DNA of 64,000 bases. Origin: an uncultured Prevotella sp. (GTDB taxonomy: Bacteria > Bacteroidota > Bacteroidia > Bacteroidales > Bacteroidaceae). Both the position numbers and the translations under genes were made by a program. The stretch is from positions 1 to 64,000 of the forward strand of contig CALBLK010000029.1 of assembly GCA_937895845.1 (NCBI GenBank), written 5' to 3'. This document shows, piece after piece, positions 6,943 to 15,670 of this stretch (position 1 is the first letter of the stretch; each line of letters opens with the position of its first letter). Under the pieces are notes generated by a model that ran no database searches, had not been told where the DNA came from, and was given only the letters and a program-made list of their open reading frames with translations.

Positions 6943-8922
6943 ATGACACAGGAACAACTGCCCGAGAACGCCTTCCGGGAACTGAAAGAGGGCGAGAAGT
7001 ACGAACCGGTGATGGACCCGCGGGAGCATCACCCCGAAGTGACAGCATGGTCGGTGACGTGGGGCGTCATCATGGCCATGCTTTTTTCGGCCGCAGCCGC
7101 CTACCTCGGCCTCAAGGTGGGGCAGGTGTTCGAGGCGGCCATCCCCATCGCCATCATCGCGGTGGGCCTGTCGACAGCGGCCAAGCGCAACAGGGCGCTG
7201 GGCGAGAACGTGATTATCCAGAGCATAGGCGCCTGCTCGGGGGCCGTGGTGGCGGGCGCCATCTTCACCCTGCCGGCCATCTACATCCTGCAGGCCAAGT
7301 ATCCCGAGATGAGCGCGTCGTTCGTCAAGATATTCATCTCGTCGCTGCTGGGCGGCGTCATCGGCATCCTCTTCCTCATCCCCTTCAGGAAGTACTTTGT
7401 CAGCGACATGCACGGCAAGTACCCGTTCCCCGAGGCCACGGCCACCACACAGGTGCTGCTGAGCGGGTCGCGGGGCGCAGGGCAGGCCAAGCCGCTGCTG
7501 GTGGCCGGACTGGTGGGCGGGCTGTATGACTTCTGCGTGGCCACGTTCGGCCTGTGGAACGAGAACTTCACCACGCGGGTGGTGGCCTGGGGCGAGACGC
7601 TGGCCGACAAGGCCAAGCTGGTGTTCAAGGTGAACACGGGCGCGGCCGTGCTGGGACTGGGCTACATCGTGGGACTGAAATATGCGCTGATCATCACGCT
7701 CGGCTCGCTGGCCGTGTGGTGGCTCATCGTGCCGGGCATGGCGCTCGCCTTCCCCGACACGGTGCTCAACCAGTGGGACCCGTCCATCACGGCGGCCGTG
7801 GGCGACATGAGCCCCGAGGAAATCTTCCGCGCCTACGGCAAGTCGATCGGCATCGGCGCCATTGCAATGGCCGGCGTCATCGGCATCATCAAGTCGTGGG
7901 ACATCATCGTGGGCAGCGTGAAGCGGCTGGGCGGCGGCAGGAAGACGGCCGCTGGAGCCGCTGACGGCGCGGCAGCAGAGGCGGAGGAGAGCAAGCAGGA
8001 CCTGCCCTTCCGCTTCGTCCTGTGGGCGTCGGCCGCCACCCTGGCGCTGGTGTTCGTGTTCTTCTGGCTCGGCGTGATGGACGGCAACCTGCTCTTCGCC
8101 GCGGTGGCCATCATCCTCACGGCGGTCATCGCCTTCCTGTTCACCACGGTGGCGGCCAACGCCATCGCCATCGTGGGGTCGAACCCGGTGAGCGGCATGA
8201 CGCTCATGACGCTCATCCTGGCCTCGGTGGTGATGGTGGCCGTGGGCCTCAAGGGCGCCAGCGGCATGGTGGCCGCACTGGTGATGGGCGGCGTGGTGTG
8301 CACGGCCCTGTCGATGGCGGGCGCCTTTGTCACCGACCTGAAGATTGGCTACTGGATAGGCTCCACGCCGAGGAAGCAGGAGACCTGGAAGTTCCTGGGC
8401 ACACTGGTGTCGGCGGCCACGGTGGGCGGCGTGATGATGCTGCTCAACGAGACCTACGACTTCGCCAGCGGACAGCTGGCAGCGCCACAGGCCAACGCCA
8501 TGGCCGCGGTCATCGACCCGCTGATGAACGGCATCGGCGCGCCGTGGGCGCTCTATGCCACCGGCGCGGCCATCGCCATCGCGCTCACCCTGTGCAAGGT
8601 GCCGGCGCTGGCCTTCGCCCTGGGCATGTTCATCCCCCTGGAGCTTAACGTGCCGCTGGTGGTGGGCGGCGCCATCAACTGGTTTGTCACCACGCGCTCA
8701 GCCGACGCCGCCGTGAACAAGGAGCGCGGCGAGAAGGGCAACCTGATAGCCTCGGGCTTTATCGCCGGAGGGGCGCTGATGGGCGTGGTGAGCGCGCTGC
8801 TCCGCTTCTGCGGCGTGGCGTTCGACCACAGCGCCTGGTGGGCCAGCCCGCTCTCGGAGGCGCTCTCGCTGGCGGCCTACGCCCTGCTGGTCACCTACTT
8901 TATCAGGGCAACGAGAAAATGA
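6943..8922 (+). CDS. OPT-family oligopeptide transporter
   Basis: The 659-aa polytopic inner-membrane protein of the OPT/YSL superfamily takes up small peptides or metal chelates by proton symport. N-terminal features typical of bacterial OPTs are visible: HHPEVTAWSVTWGVIMAMLF, YLGLKVGQVFEAAIPIAI, and SIGACSGAVVAGAIFTLPA with the YPFPEATA motif around residue 160. A hydrophilic linker rich in Ala, Glu and Lys lies near residues 330-350. The ATG at 6943 is 14 nt after the preceding gene and gives the family N-terminus; longer in-frame readings would overlap that gene. miaB follows after 10 nt. Confidence 0.92.
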   Translation: MTQEQLPENAFRELKEGEKYEPVMDPREHHPEVTAWSVTWGVIMAMLFSAAAAYLGLKVGQVFEAAIPIAIIAVGLSTAAKRNRALGENVIIQSIGACSGAVVAGAIFTLPAIYILQAKYPEMSASFVKIFISSLLGGVIGILFLIPFRKYFVSDMHGKYPFPEATATTQVLLSGSRGAGQAKPLLVAGLVGGLYDFCVATFGLWNENFTTRVVAWGETLADKAKLVFKVNTGAAVLGLGYIVGLKYALIITLGSLAVWWLIVPGMALAFPDTVLNQWDPSITAAVGDMSPEEIFRAYGKSIGIGAIAMAGVIGIIKSWDIIVGSVKRLGGGRKTAAGAADGAAAEAEESKQDLPFRFVLWASAATLALVFVFFWLGVMDGNLLFAAVAIILTAVIAFLFTTVAANAIAIVGSNPVSGMTLMTLILASVVMVAVGLKGASGMVAALVMGGVVCTALSMAGAFVTDLKIGYWIGSTPRKQETWKFLGTLVSAATVGGVMMLLNETYDFASGQLAAPQANAMAAVIDPLMNGIGAPWALYATGAAIAIALTLCKVPALAFALGMFIPLELNVPLVVGGAINWFVTTRSADAAVNKERGEKGNLIASGFIAGGALMGVVSALLRFCGVAFDHSAWWASPLSEALSLAAYALLVTYFIRATRK

Positions 8923-8932
8923 GGCTGGCAAG

Positions 8933-10348
8933 ATGAAAAGACTGCTGATAGAGACTTACGGCTGCCAGATGAACGTGGCGGACTCGGAGGTGGTGGCCTC
9001 CATCATGGGAATGGCCGGCTACGAGGCGTGCGACAACATTGACGAGGCGGACGCCGTGCTGCTGAACACGTGCTCGGTGCGCGACAACGCGGAGCAAAAG
9101 ATATTCAACCGGCTGGACACGCTCAACGCCCTGCGCAACAGGCGCAAGGCTGAGCGGAAAGGCAGCGCCGGGGGCAGGGGGCTGATCATCGGCGTGCTGG
9201 GCTGCATGGCGGAGCGGGTCAAGGACGACCTGCTGGCCAACCACCACGCCGACCTGGTGGCCGGGCCCGACGCCTACCTGGCCCTGCCCGACCTGTTCGC
9301 GCAGGCGGAGACGGGGCACAAGGCCATCAACACCGAGCTGTCGGCCACGGAGACCTACCGCGACGTGGTGCCGCGGCGGCTGCACGGGGCGAGGACAAGC
9401 GGCTTCGTGAGCATCATGCGCGGCTGCAACAACTTCTGCCACTACTGCATCGTGCCCTACACGAGGGGGCGCGAGCGCAGCCGCGACGTGGAGAGCGTGC
9501 TCCGCGAGGTGCGCGACCTGCGCGACAGGGGCTTCAAGGAGGTGACCCTGCTGGGGCAGAACGTGAACAGCTACGCGGCCACGCGGACGGCCCCCGGCGG
9601 CGCAACGGAGACGGTGACCTTCCCCACCCTGCTGAGGGCGGTGGCCAGGACGGCGCCCGGGATGAGGGTGAGGTTCACCACCTCGCACCCGAAGGACATG
9701 AGCGACGACACGCTGCGCGTGATAGCGGAGGAGCCCAACGTGTGCAGGCACATCCACCTGCCGGTGCAGAGCGGCAGCAACCGCATACTCAGGCTGATGA
9801 ACAGGAAGTACACCAGGGAGTGGTACCTGGAGCGCGTGGCGGCCATACGCCGCATCGTGCCCGGCTGCGCCATCACGACCGACATGTTCGTGGGCTACCA
9901 CAGCGAGACGGAGGAGGACCACCGGCTGTCGCTGTCGCTGATGAGGGAGGTGGGCTACGACTCGGCCTTCATGTTCAAGTACAGCGAGCGCCCGGGGACA
10001 TACGCCTCGAAGCACCTGCCCGACGACGTGCCCGAGGAGGTGAAGGTGCGCCGCCTGGAGGAGATGATACGCCTGCAGACCGAGCTGTCGGCCGAGGCCA
10101 ACAGGCGCGAGGAGGGCAAGGTGGCCGAAGTGCTGGCAGAGGGCTTCAGCAAGCGCTCGCGCGACCAGCTCTTCGGGCGCACGGAACAGAACAAGGTTGT
10201 GGTGTTCGACAAGGGCCGCCACCACATCGGCGACCGCGTGACCGTGAGGATAACGGGCAGCTCGAGCGCCACGCTGAAAGGCGAGGAGGCCGGCGGCACG
10301 GAGCCGGCCGGAAACCATCAACCAACACACCGGCAAGAAACGACATGA
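8933..10348 (+). CDS. miaB: tRNA-2-methylthio-N6-isopentenyladenosine37 synthase
   Basis: MiaB is a radical-SAM methylthiotransferase that turns i6A37 into ms2i6A37 in tRNAs reading UNN codons. The 471-aa protein has an N-terminal UPF0004 domain with three cluster cysteines (C11 in YGCQMN, C47 in NTCSVR, C91 in GCMAER). The radical SAM CxxxCxxC follows (C165, C169, C172, in RGCNNFCHYC), and a C-terminal TRAM domain ends near residue 450. YGCQMNVADSE and LLGQNVNSY are MiaB-specific relative to MtaB and RimO. The ATGA overlap at 10345-10348 couples it to the next gene. Confidence 0.96.
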   Translation: MKRLLIETYGCQMNVADSEVVASIMGMAGYEACDNIDEADAVLLNTCSVRDNAEQKIFNRLDTLNALRNRRKAERKGSAGGRGLIIGVLGCMAERVKDDLLANHHADLVAGPDAYLALPDLFAQAETGHKAINTELSATETYRDVVPRRLHGARTSGFVSIMRGCNNFCHYCIVPYTRGRERSRDVESVLREVRDLRDRGFKEVTLLGQNVNSYAATRTAPGGATETVTFPTLLRAVARTAPGMRVRFTTSHPKDMSDDTLRVIAEEPNVCRHIHLPVQSGSNRILRLMNRKYTREWYLERVAAIRRIVPGCAITTDMFVGYHSETEEDHRLSLSLMREVGYDSAFMFKYSERPGTYASKHLPDDVPEEVKVRRLEEMIRLQTELSAEANRREEGKVAEVLAEGFSKRSRDQLFGRTEQNKVVVFDKGRHHIGDRVTVRITGSSSATLKGEEAGGTEPAGNHQPTHRQETT

Positions 10349-12174
10349 GGGAATTTATCAAAGTGATGCGGAGATTCATCCCGCCCTACAAGAACTACCT
10401 GTTGATGACCATTGTCTTCAACCTGCTTTCGGCGATGATGAACATCTTCTCGTTCGCCACGCTGATTCCCATCCTGCAGATACTCTTCCAAACGGGGGAC
10501 ACCGAAAGGGCGACAGCGCTCATGCCGTGGGGGAGCGGCGACTTCAAGGACGTGCTGAGCAACAACGCCAACTACTGCGTGCAGCAGGTCATCGACAGCT
10601 ACGGCGCGTCGACAACGCTGCTGTTCATCGGACTGCTGCTGGCCCTGATGACAATGGTCAAGACAGGGATGTACTTCGCGGCGGCGGCGGCCATCATCCC
10701 CATGAGGACGGGCGTGGTGCGCGACATCCGCAACACGCTCTACGAAAAGATAACGAGCCTCCCGCTGGGCTTCTTCACCGAGGAGCGCAAGGGCGACCTC
10801 ATCGCCCGCATGACGGGCGACGTGGCCGAGGTGGAGAACTCCATCATGGCCTCGCTGGAGATGCTATTCAAGAACCCCATCCTCATCGCCTGCTACTTCG
10901 CCACGATGGTCTACATCAACTGGCAGCTCACGCTGTTCACCCTGTGCGTGGTGCCCTTGATGGGCTGGGTGATGGGCGCCGTGGGGCGCAAGCTGAAGGC
11001 GCAGAGCCTGAAGGCGCAGGGACTGTGGAGCGACACGATGAGCCAGGTGGAGGAGACGCTGGGCGGGCTGCGCATCATCAAGGCCTTCTGCGCCGAGGAG
11101 AAAATCAACCGCCGCTTCAGGAAAATCAACGACGAGCTGCGCGACAGCATCATCCGCGTGGGCGTGAGGCAGGCGCTGGCCCACCCGATGAGCGAGTTCC
11201 TCGGCACGGTGCTCATCGTCATCGTGCTGTGGTTCGGCGGCTGGCTGGTGCTCAACAACATGACGCTCACGGGGCCGACGTTCATCTACTACCTTGTCAT
11301 CCTGTACAGCATCATCAACCCCCTGAAGGATCTGGCCAAGGCCAGCTACAACATCCCCAAGGGCCTGGCCTCGATGGAGCGCATCGACAAGATTCTGAAG
11401 GCGGAGAACAGCATCAGGGAGCCGGCCAGCCCGGTGCACATCCACGCGTTCGAGCACCGGATAGAGTTCCGCGACGTGTCATTCAAGTATGGCCAGAAGT
11501 GGGTGCTGCGCCACATCAACCTCACCATCGAGAAGGGAAAGACGGTGGCGCTGGTGGGCCAGAGCGGCGGCGGCAAGTCGACACTGGTCGACCTCATACC
11601 GCGCTACTACGACGTGCAGGAGGGCGAGGTGCTCATTGACGGGGTGAACATCAAGGACCTGTGCATCCACGACCTGCGCCGCCTCATCGGCAACGTGAAC
11701 CAGGAGGCCATCCTCTTCAACGACAGCTTCCGCAACAACATCGCCTTCGGCGTGGACCGCGCCACCGACGCGCAGGTCGAGGAGGCGGCAAGGATAGCCA
11801 ACGCCTACGACTTTATCGCCGAGTCGGAAAAGGGCTTCGACACCAACGTCGGCGACCGCGGCGGACGGCTCTCGGGCGGCCAGCGGCAGCGGGTGAGCAT
11901 AGCCCGCGCCATCCTGAAGAACCCGCCCATCCTCATCCTTGACGAGGCGACATCGGCGCTGGACACGGAGAGCGAGCGGCTGGTGCAGGACGCGCTGGAG
12001 CGGCTGATGAAGACGCGCACCACCGTGGCCATAGCGCACCGCCTTTCGACCATCAAGAGCGCCGATATCATCTATGTCATCCACGAGGGAGAGATCGTGG
12101 AGCAGGGCACGCACGACGAGCTGCTGGCCATGAACGGCTACTACAAGAAGCTGAACGACATGCAGACGCTGTGA
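10345..12174 (+). CDS. MsbA-like ABC exporter (fused TM and ATPase domains)
   Basis: The 609-aa half-transporter has six TM helices (about residues 20-330) and an ATP-binding cassette. Visible motifs are Walker A GQSGGGKST (about 405-413), ABC signature LSGGQRQR (about 508), Walker B ILILDEATSALD (about 530) and H-loop IAHRLS (about 562). It works as a dimer. MsbA-type proteins flip lipid A core, but the family also exports drugs and peptides, so the substrate is inferred only. Its start overlaps the miaB stop by 4 nt, making it the last gene of the operon, which ends at the terminator at 12200-12242. Confidence 0.9.
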   Translation: MREFIKVMRRFIPPYKNYLLMTIVFNLLSAMMNIFSFATLIPILQILFQTGDTERATALMPWGSGDFKDVLSNNANYCVQQVIDSYGASTTLLFIGLLLALMTMVKTGMYFAAAAAIIPMRTGVVRDIRNTLYEKITSLPLGFFTEERKGDLIARMTGDVAEVENSIMASLEMLFKNPILIACYFATMVYINWQLTLFTLCVVPLMGWVMGAVGRKLKAQSLKAQGLWSDTMSQVEETLGGLRIIKAFCAEEKINRRFRKINDELRDSIIRVGVRQALAHPMSEFLGTVLIVIVLWFGGWLVLNNMTLTGPTFIYYLVILYSIINPLKDLAKASYNIPKGLASMERIDKILKAENSIREPASPVHIHAFEHRIEFRDVSFKYGQKWVLRHINLTIEKGKTVALVGQSGGGKSTLVDLIPRYYDVQEGEVLIDGVNIKDLCIHDLRRLIGNVNQEAILFNDSFRNNIAFGVDRATDAQVEEAARIANAYDFIAESEKGFDTNVGDRGGRLSGGQRQRVSIARAILKNPPILILDEATSALDTESERLVQDALERLMKTRTTVAIAHRLSTIKSADIIYVIHEGEIVEQGTHDELLAMNGYYKKLNDMQTL

Positions 12175-12199
12175 CGGGCGGACGGAAACGGCGCAGCAA

Positions 12200-12242
12200 G
12201 CAAAATCCCCGGGAGGGCCGTCGGCCCTCCCGGGGATTTTGC
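12200..12242. terminator. Strong two-way intrinsic terminator
   Basis: 20-bp perfect arms at 12200-12219 and 12223-12242 with a 3-nt loop. The A-tract and T-tract are part of the arms, so it should stop the ABC exporter operon from the left and the CoA-transferase gene from the right. Confidence 0.88.
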
Positions 12243-12333
12243 TGCCAGCGGGCGGCCGAGGTCGTCCGGCCTCCGGTCCCCGCCAGAGGGCGGCGGCTCG
12301 GGCGCCAGCCGGGCCCGGGCCGCCGCCCAACAG

Positions 12334-13839
12334 TCATTTCACATACTCGGAAAAGTCAGTAAGGTGCATGTCGCCCTTGCGCGCCAGCGTGTCGTGGAAG
12401 GCAAAGGCCGCGGTGAGGCAGTGGGGGGTCTGGCCGCCCCTGGCAATCTTGAGGTAGTCCCAGAGCAGCTGCCGGTAGTCAGGGTGGGCGCAGTTCTCAA
12501 TGATGCAGCGGGCGCGCTGCATCGGGCTCTTGCCGCGGAGGTCGGCCACACCCTGCTCGGTGACAATGACGTTGACATCGTGCTCGGTGTGGTCGTGGTG
12601 GCTCACCATCGGCACAATCGAGCTGATGGCGCCGCCCTTGGCCACCGACGGGCAGGTGAAGATGCTGATGTAGGCGTTGCGCTCGAAGTCGCCGCTGCCG
12701 CCGATGCCGTTCATCATCTTTGTCCCGCAGATGTGGGTGGAGTTGGCATTGCCGTAGATGTCGCACTCCAGGGCGGTGTTGATGGCTATCACGCCGAGGC
12801 GGCGGATGAGCTCGGGCGAGTTGGACACCTCGCTGGGGCGCAGCGTCAGGTGCTGCCTGAAGTAGTCCATGTTGCCGTAAACCTTCATCAGGCTCTCGTT
12901 GGTCACGGTGAGCGAGCAGGCCGAGGCCTTCCTGACGCGCCCGTGGAGCATCATCTCGACCACAGCGTCCTGGAGCACCTCGGTGAAGATGTTGAAGTCG
13001 GGGATGTTCTTGTCCATGCTCAGTGCGGCCAGGATGGCGTTGGCCGTGGTGCCCACGCCGCTCTGCAAGGGGAGGAAGGTCGGGGGGATGATGCCGCGCT
13101 TCATGTCCGAAGCGAGAAACTCGGCCACGTTGTTGCCAATCTGGGTGGTCACGGGGTCGGGGCCCTTGAAGGCGCGGGCCTCGTCGGGAATGTCACATTC
13201 CACCACGCCGACAACCTTCCTTGCGTCAATCTCCACGTAGGGTGTGCCGATGCGGTCGTCCACCTTGACAATGGGGATGGGCTGGCGGCAGGGAGGGTCT
13301 TGCAGCTCGTACACGTCGTGCAGGTACTTGGCGTCGGGGCTGTGGAAACGGTTGTGCTCCAGGATGACGCGCTTGGCCAGTCGCGCCGCCGTGGGACTGA
13401 TGCCCCCGGCCGAGGTGAGATAGGCCCTGCAGGTGGTCTCGCCCTCCTCGAGGTCGCACACCTCGAGGATGGCCCAGTCAACCTCGCCCATGAAGCCGTA
13501 GCGCAGTTCCTGCGCCATCTGGCTGAGGTGAATGTCGTTATAGGCTATCTCGCCCAGGTTGACATGCTTGCGGAAGTCGGCGTTGGTGGTGTAGGGCGCA
13601 CGGTACCTGATGGCCTGCGCGTTGGCCAGGTCGCCGTCGGTGCTCTGCCCTGTGGACGCTCCGGTGAAGATACCCACCTGGAACGGCCGCCCGGCCTCGT
13701 GCTCGGCAACGGCCACCTTGGCCAGCTCCTTGGTCACAGCCTTGGCTGCTCCCGACGGTGTGAAGCCGCTCAGGGCGATGTTCTCTCCATTCTTAATCAG
13801 CGCTGCAGCCTCGGCAGCGGTCATGCGTGTATAAGCCAT
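12334..13839 (-). CDS. Succinyl-CoA:acetate CoA-transferase (acetyl-CoA hydrolase/transferase family)
   Basis: The 501-aa class I CoA-transferase probably swaps CoA between acetyl-CoA or succinyl-CoA and free acetate or succinate, linking the acetate and succinate/propionate branches of fermentation. The predicted catalytic glutamate is Glu287 in NIFTEVLQD, which forms the glutamyl-CoA intermediate in the family. LPLQSGVGTTANA (257-269) and GTKMMNGIGGSGDF (CoA-binding loop) are also diagnostic. Length matches Cat1/AarC-type enzymes (about 500 aa). It is monocistronic, divergent from cysS, with a full promoter at 13878-13908. The presence of pckA nearby fits a succinate-forming fermenter. Confidence 0.9.
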   Translation of the reverse strand: MAYTRMTAAEAAALIKNGENIALSGFTPSGAAKAVTKELAKVAVAEHEAGRPFQVGIFTGASTGQSTDGDLANAQAIRYRAPYTTNADFRKHVNLGEIAYNDIHLSQMAQELRYGFMGEVDWAILEVCDLEEGETTCRAYLTSAGGISPTAARLAKRVILEHNRFHSPDAKYLHDVYELQDPPCRQPIPIVKVDDRIGTPYVEIDARKVVGVVECDIPDEARAFKGPDPVTTQIGNNVAEFLASDMKRGIIPPTFLPLQSGVGTTANAILAALSMDKNIPDFNIFTEVLQDAVVEMMLHGRVRKASACSLTVTNESLMKVYGNMDYFRQHLTLRPSEVSNSPELIRRLGVIAINTALECDIYGNANSTHICGTKMMNGIGGSGDFERNAYISIFTCPSVAKGGAISSIVPMVSHHDHTEHDVNVIVTEQGVADLRGKSPMQRARCIIENCAHPDYRQLLWDYLKIARGGQTPHCLTAAFAFHDTLARKGDMHLTDFSEYVK

Positions 13840-13877
13840 ATTCGGTAAACGGTTTTTTTAAAGGATATATATGTTCG

Positions 13878-13908
13878 CAAAGTTACTGAAAAACAGCGGG
13901 AGCGCAAA
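13878..13908 (-). promoter_or_regulatory. Predicted promoter of the CoA-transferase gene
   Basis: On the minus strand TTTG (13905-13908), 19 nt, TAACTTTG (13878-13885): a textbook Bacteroidetes promoter about 40 nt upstream of the ATG. Confidence 0.78.
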
Positions 13909-13926
13909 ACAAAAGGGACTAACTTT

Positions 13927-13957
13927 TTTGCCAAACGGCCGTTTTGTTGTACTTTTG
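13927..13957 (+). promoter_or_regulatory. Predicted promoter of cysS
   Basis: TTTG at 13927-13930, 19 nt, TACTTTTG at 13950-13957. It is back to back with the CoA-transferase promoter; the cysS leader would be about 140 nt. A single AAACGGCC core of the 22-nt repeat type lies in the spacer. Confidence 0.78.
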
Positions 13958-14102
13958 CAAGCATAAACACGCCGTGCTGACGGACTTCCAAGCAGCCGCC
14001 CGGGATGATTTCGCACGGTCAAGCGACGGGCTGGCGGGCAGGAGAAGCGCCCGCAAGCGCGGGGGCACGGAGAATGAAGAACCTTTAAAAACAGCAAGAG
14101 AC

Positions 14103-15593
14103 ATGGAACAAAGACTGATGATTTACAATACGCTCAGCCGCTGCAAGCAGCCGTTCGAGCCGGTTCACGCCCCCAACGTGGGCATGTACGTGTGCGGCCC
14201 CACCGTGTATGGCGACCCGCACCTGGGGCACGCGCGCCCGGCCATCACGTTTGACATCCTGTTCCGCTACCTGAAGCACCTGGGATACAAGGTGCGCTAC
14301 GTGCGCAACATCACCGACGTGGGGCACCTGGAGCACGACGCCGACGAGGGGGAAGACAAGATCGAGAAGAAGGCGCGGCTCGAGCAGCTGGAGCCGATGG
14401 AGGTGGCGCAGTTCTACACCAACCGCTACCACGCGGCCATGGAGGCGCTCAACGTGCTGCCGCCAAGCATCGAGCCGCTCGCCTCGGGCCACATCATCGA
14501 GCAGATAGAGCTGGTCAGGCAGATTCTTGACCATGGCTACGCCTACGTGAGCAACGGCTCGGTGTACTTCGACATCGCGCGCTACAACAAGGACTACCAC
14601 TACGGGGCGCTCTCGGGGCGCAACCTTGACGACGTGATTAACAACAGCCGCGAGCTCGACGGCGTGGGCGAGAAGCGCAACCAGGCCGACTTCGCACTGT
14701 GGAAGAAGGCGCAGCCCGAGCACATCATGCGCTGGCCAAGCCCCTGGAGCGACGGCTTCCCGGGATGGCACTGCGAGTGCACGGCCATGGGGCGCAAGTA
14801 CCTGGGCAGCGAGTTCGACATCCACGGCGGCGGCATGGACCTGATCTTCCCCCACCACGAGTGCGAGATAGCGCAGGCGGTGGCCAGCCAGGGCAAGCCG
14901 ATGGTGAAATACTGGATGCACAACAACATGATAACCATCAACGGACAGAAGATGGGCAAGAGCCTGGGCAACTTCATCACGCTCGAGCAGTTCTTCACCG
15001 GAAAGCACGACAAGCTGGAGAAGGCCTACTCGCCCATGACCATCCGCTTCTTCATTCTCTCGGCACACTACCGCGGAACGGTGGACTTCTCGAACGAGGC
15101 CCTGCAGGCCTGCGAGAAGGGACTGGAGCGGCTGCTCAACGGACTGGACGACCTCGGCCGCGTGCCCGTGTCCGACAAGTGCGACCCCGAGACGGAGAAG
15201 GTGGTGAAGGCGCTGCGCCAGAAGTGCTACGACGCCATGAACGACGACCTGGCCACGCCGACGGTCATCAGCCACCTGTTCGAGGCGTGCGGCACCATCA
15301 ACAAGCTGCTCGACCACAAGGCAACCATCTGCGCCGGCTGCCTGGAAGAGCTGGCCGGCACCATGCACCTGTTTGCCTACGACATCCTCGGGCTGAAACC
15401 CGACAGGAGCGCGTCAAACGATGCAAGAGAAAAGGCCTTCGGCCGCGTGGTCGACATGGTGCTCGGCCTCAGGGCAAAGGCCAAGGCCGCCAAGGACTGG
15501 GCCACCAGCGACCACATCCGCGACGAGCTGGCCGCCGCCGGCTTCGAGGTGAAGGACACCAAGGACGGCGTGACGTGGAAACTCAACAAATGA
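14103..15593 (+). CDS. cysS: Cysteinyl-tRNA synthetase
   Basis: Class I aminoacyl-tRNA synthetase that charges tRNA-Cys. The 496-aa protein carries the zinc-binding Cys31 in GMYVCGPTVYG, the HIGH-type motif HLGH at 40-43, and KMSKS-type KMGKS near residue 283. WHCECTAMG and the HGGGMDLIFPHHECEIAQ zinc region are also present. The C-terminal anticodon-binding part (DALR-like) runs to the end. ATG 14103 was chosen because MEQRLMIYNTL matches the family N-terminus; the frame is open upstream to 13944, but that would start inside the promoter. The gene ends 23 nt before a two-way hairpin. Confidence 0.96.
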   Translation: MEQRLMIYNTLSRCKQPFEPVHAPNVGMYVCGPTVYGDPHLGHARPAITFDILFRYLKHLGYKVRYVRNITDVGHLEHDADEGEDKIEKKARLEQLEPMEVAQFYTNRYHAAMEALNVLPPSIEPLASGHIIEQIELVRQILDHGYAYVSNGSVYFDIARYNKDYHYGALSGRNLDDVINNSRELDGVGEKRNQADFALWKKAQPEHIMRWPSPWSDGFPGWHCECTAMGRKYLGSEFDIHGGGMDLIFPHHECEIAQAVASQGKPMVKYWMHNNMITINGQKMGKSLGNFITLEQFFTGKHDKLEKAYSPMTIRFFILSAHYRGTVDFSNEALQACEKGLERLLNGLDDLGRVPVSDKCDPETEKVVKALRQKCYDAMNDDLATPTVISHLFEACGTINKLLDHKATICAGCLEELAGTMHLFAYDILGLKPDRSASNDAREKAFGRVVDMVLGLRAKAKAAKDWATSDHIRDELAAAGFEVKDTKDGVTWKLNK

Positions 15594-15615
15594 CAGACGG
15601 CCGCCTGCTCCAATT

Positions 15616-15667
15616 GCGAATTTGGAATGTGGAATGACGAACTCGCCATTCCACATTCCAAATTCGC
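15616..15667. terminator. Two-way terminator hairpin between convergent genes
   Basis: 21-bp perfect arms (15616-15636 and 15647-15667) with a 10-nt loop, between the cysS stop and the stop of the convergent outer-membrane protein gene. The arms are AT-rich (AATTTGGAATGTGGAAT), unlike the GC-rich surroundings. Confidence 0.75.
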
Positions 15668-15670
15668 CTG

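Noticed and set aside
8903..10336. 477-codon minus-strand frame opposite miaB
   Set aside because: Antisense shadow of miaB with biased composition and no domain.
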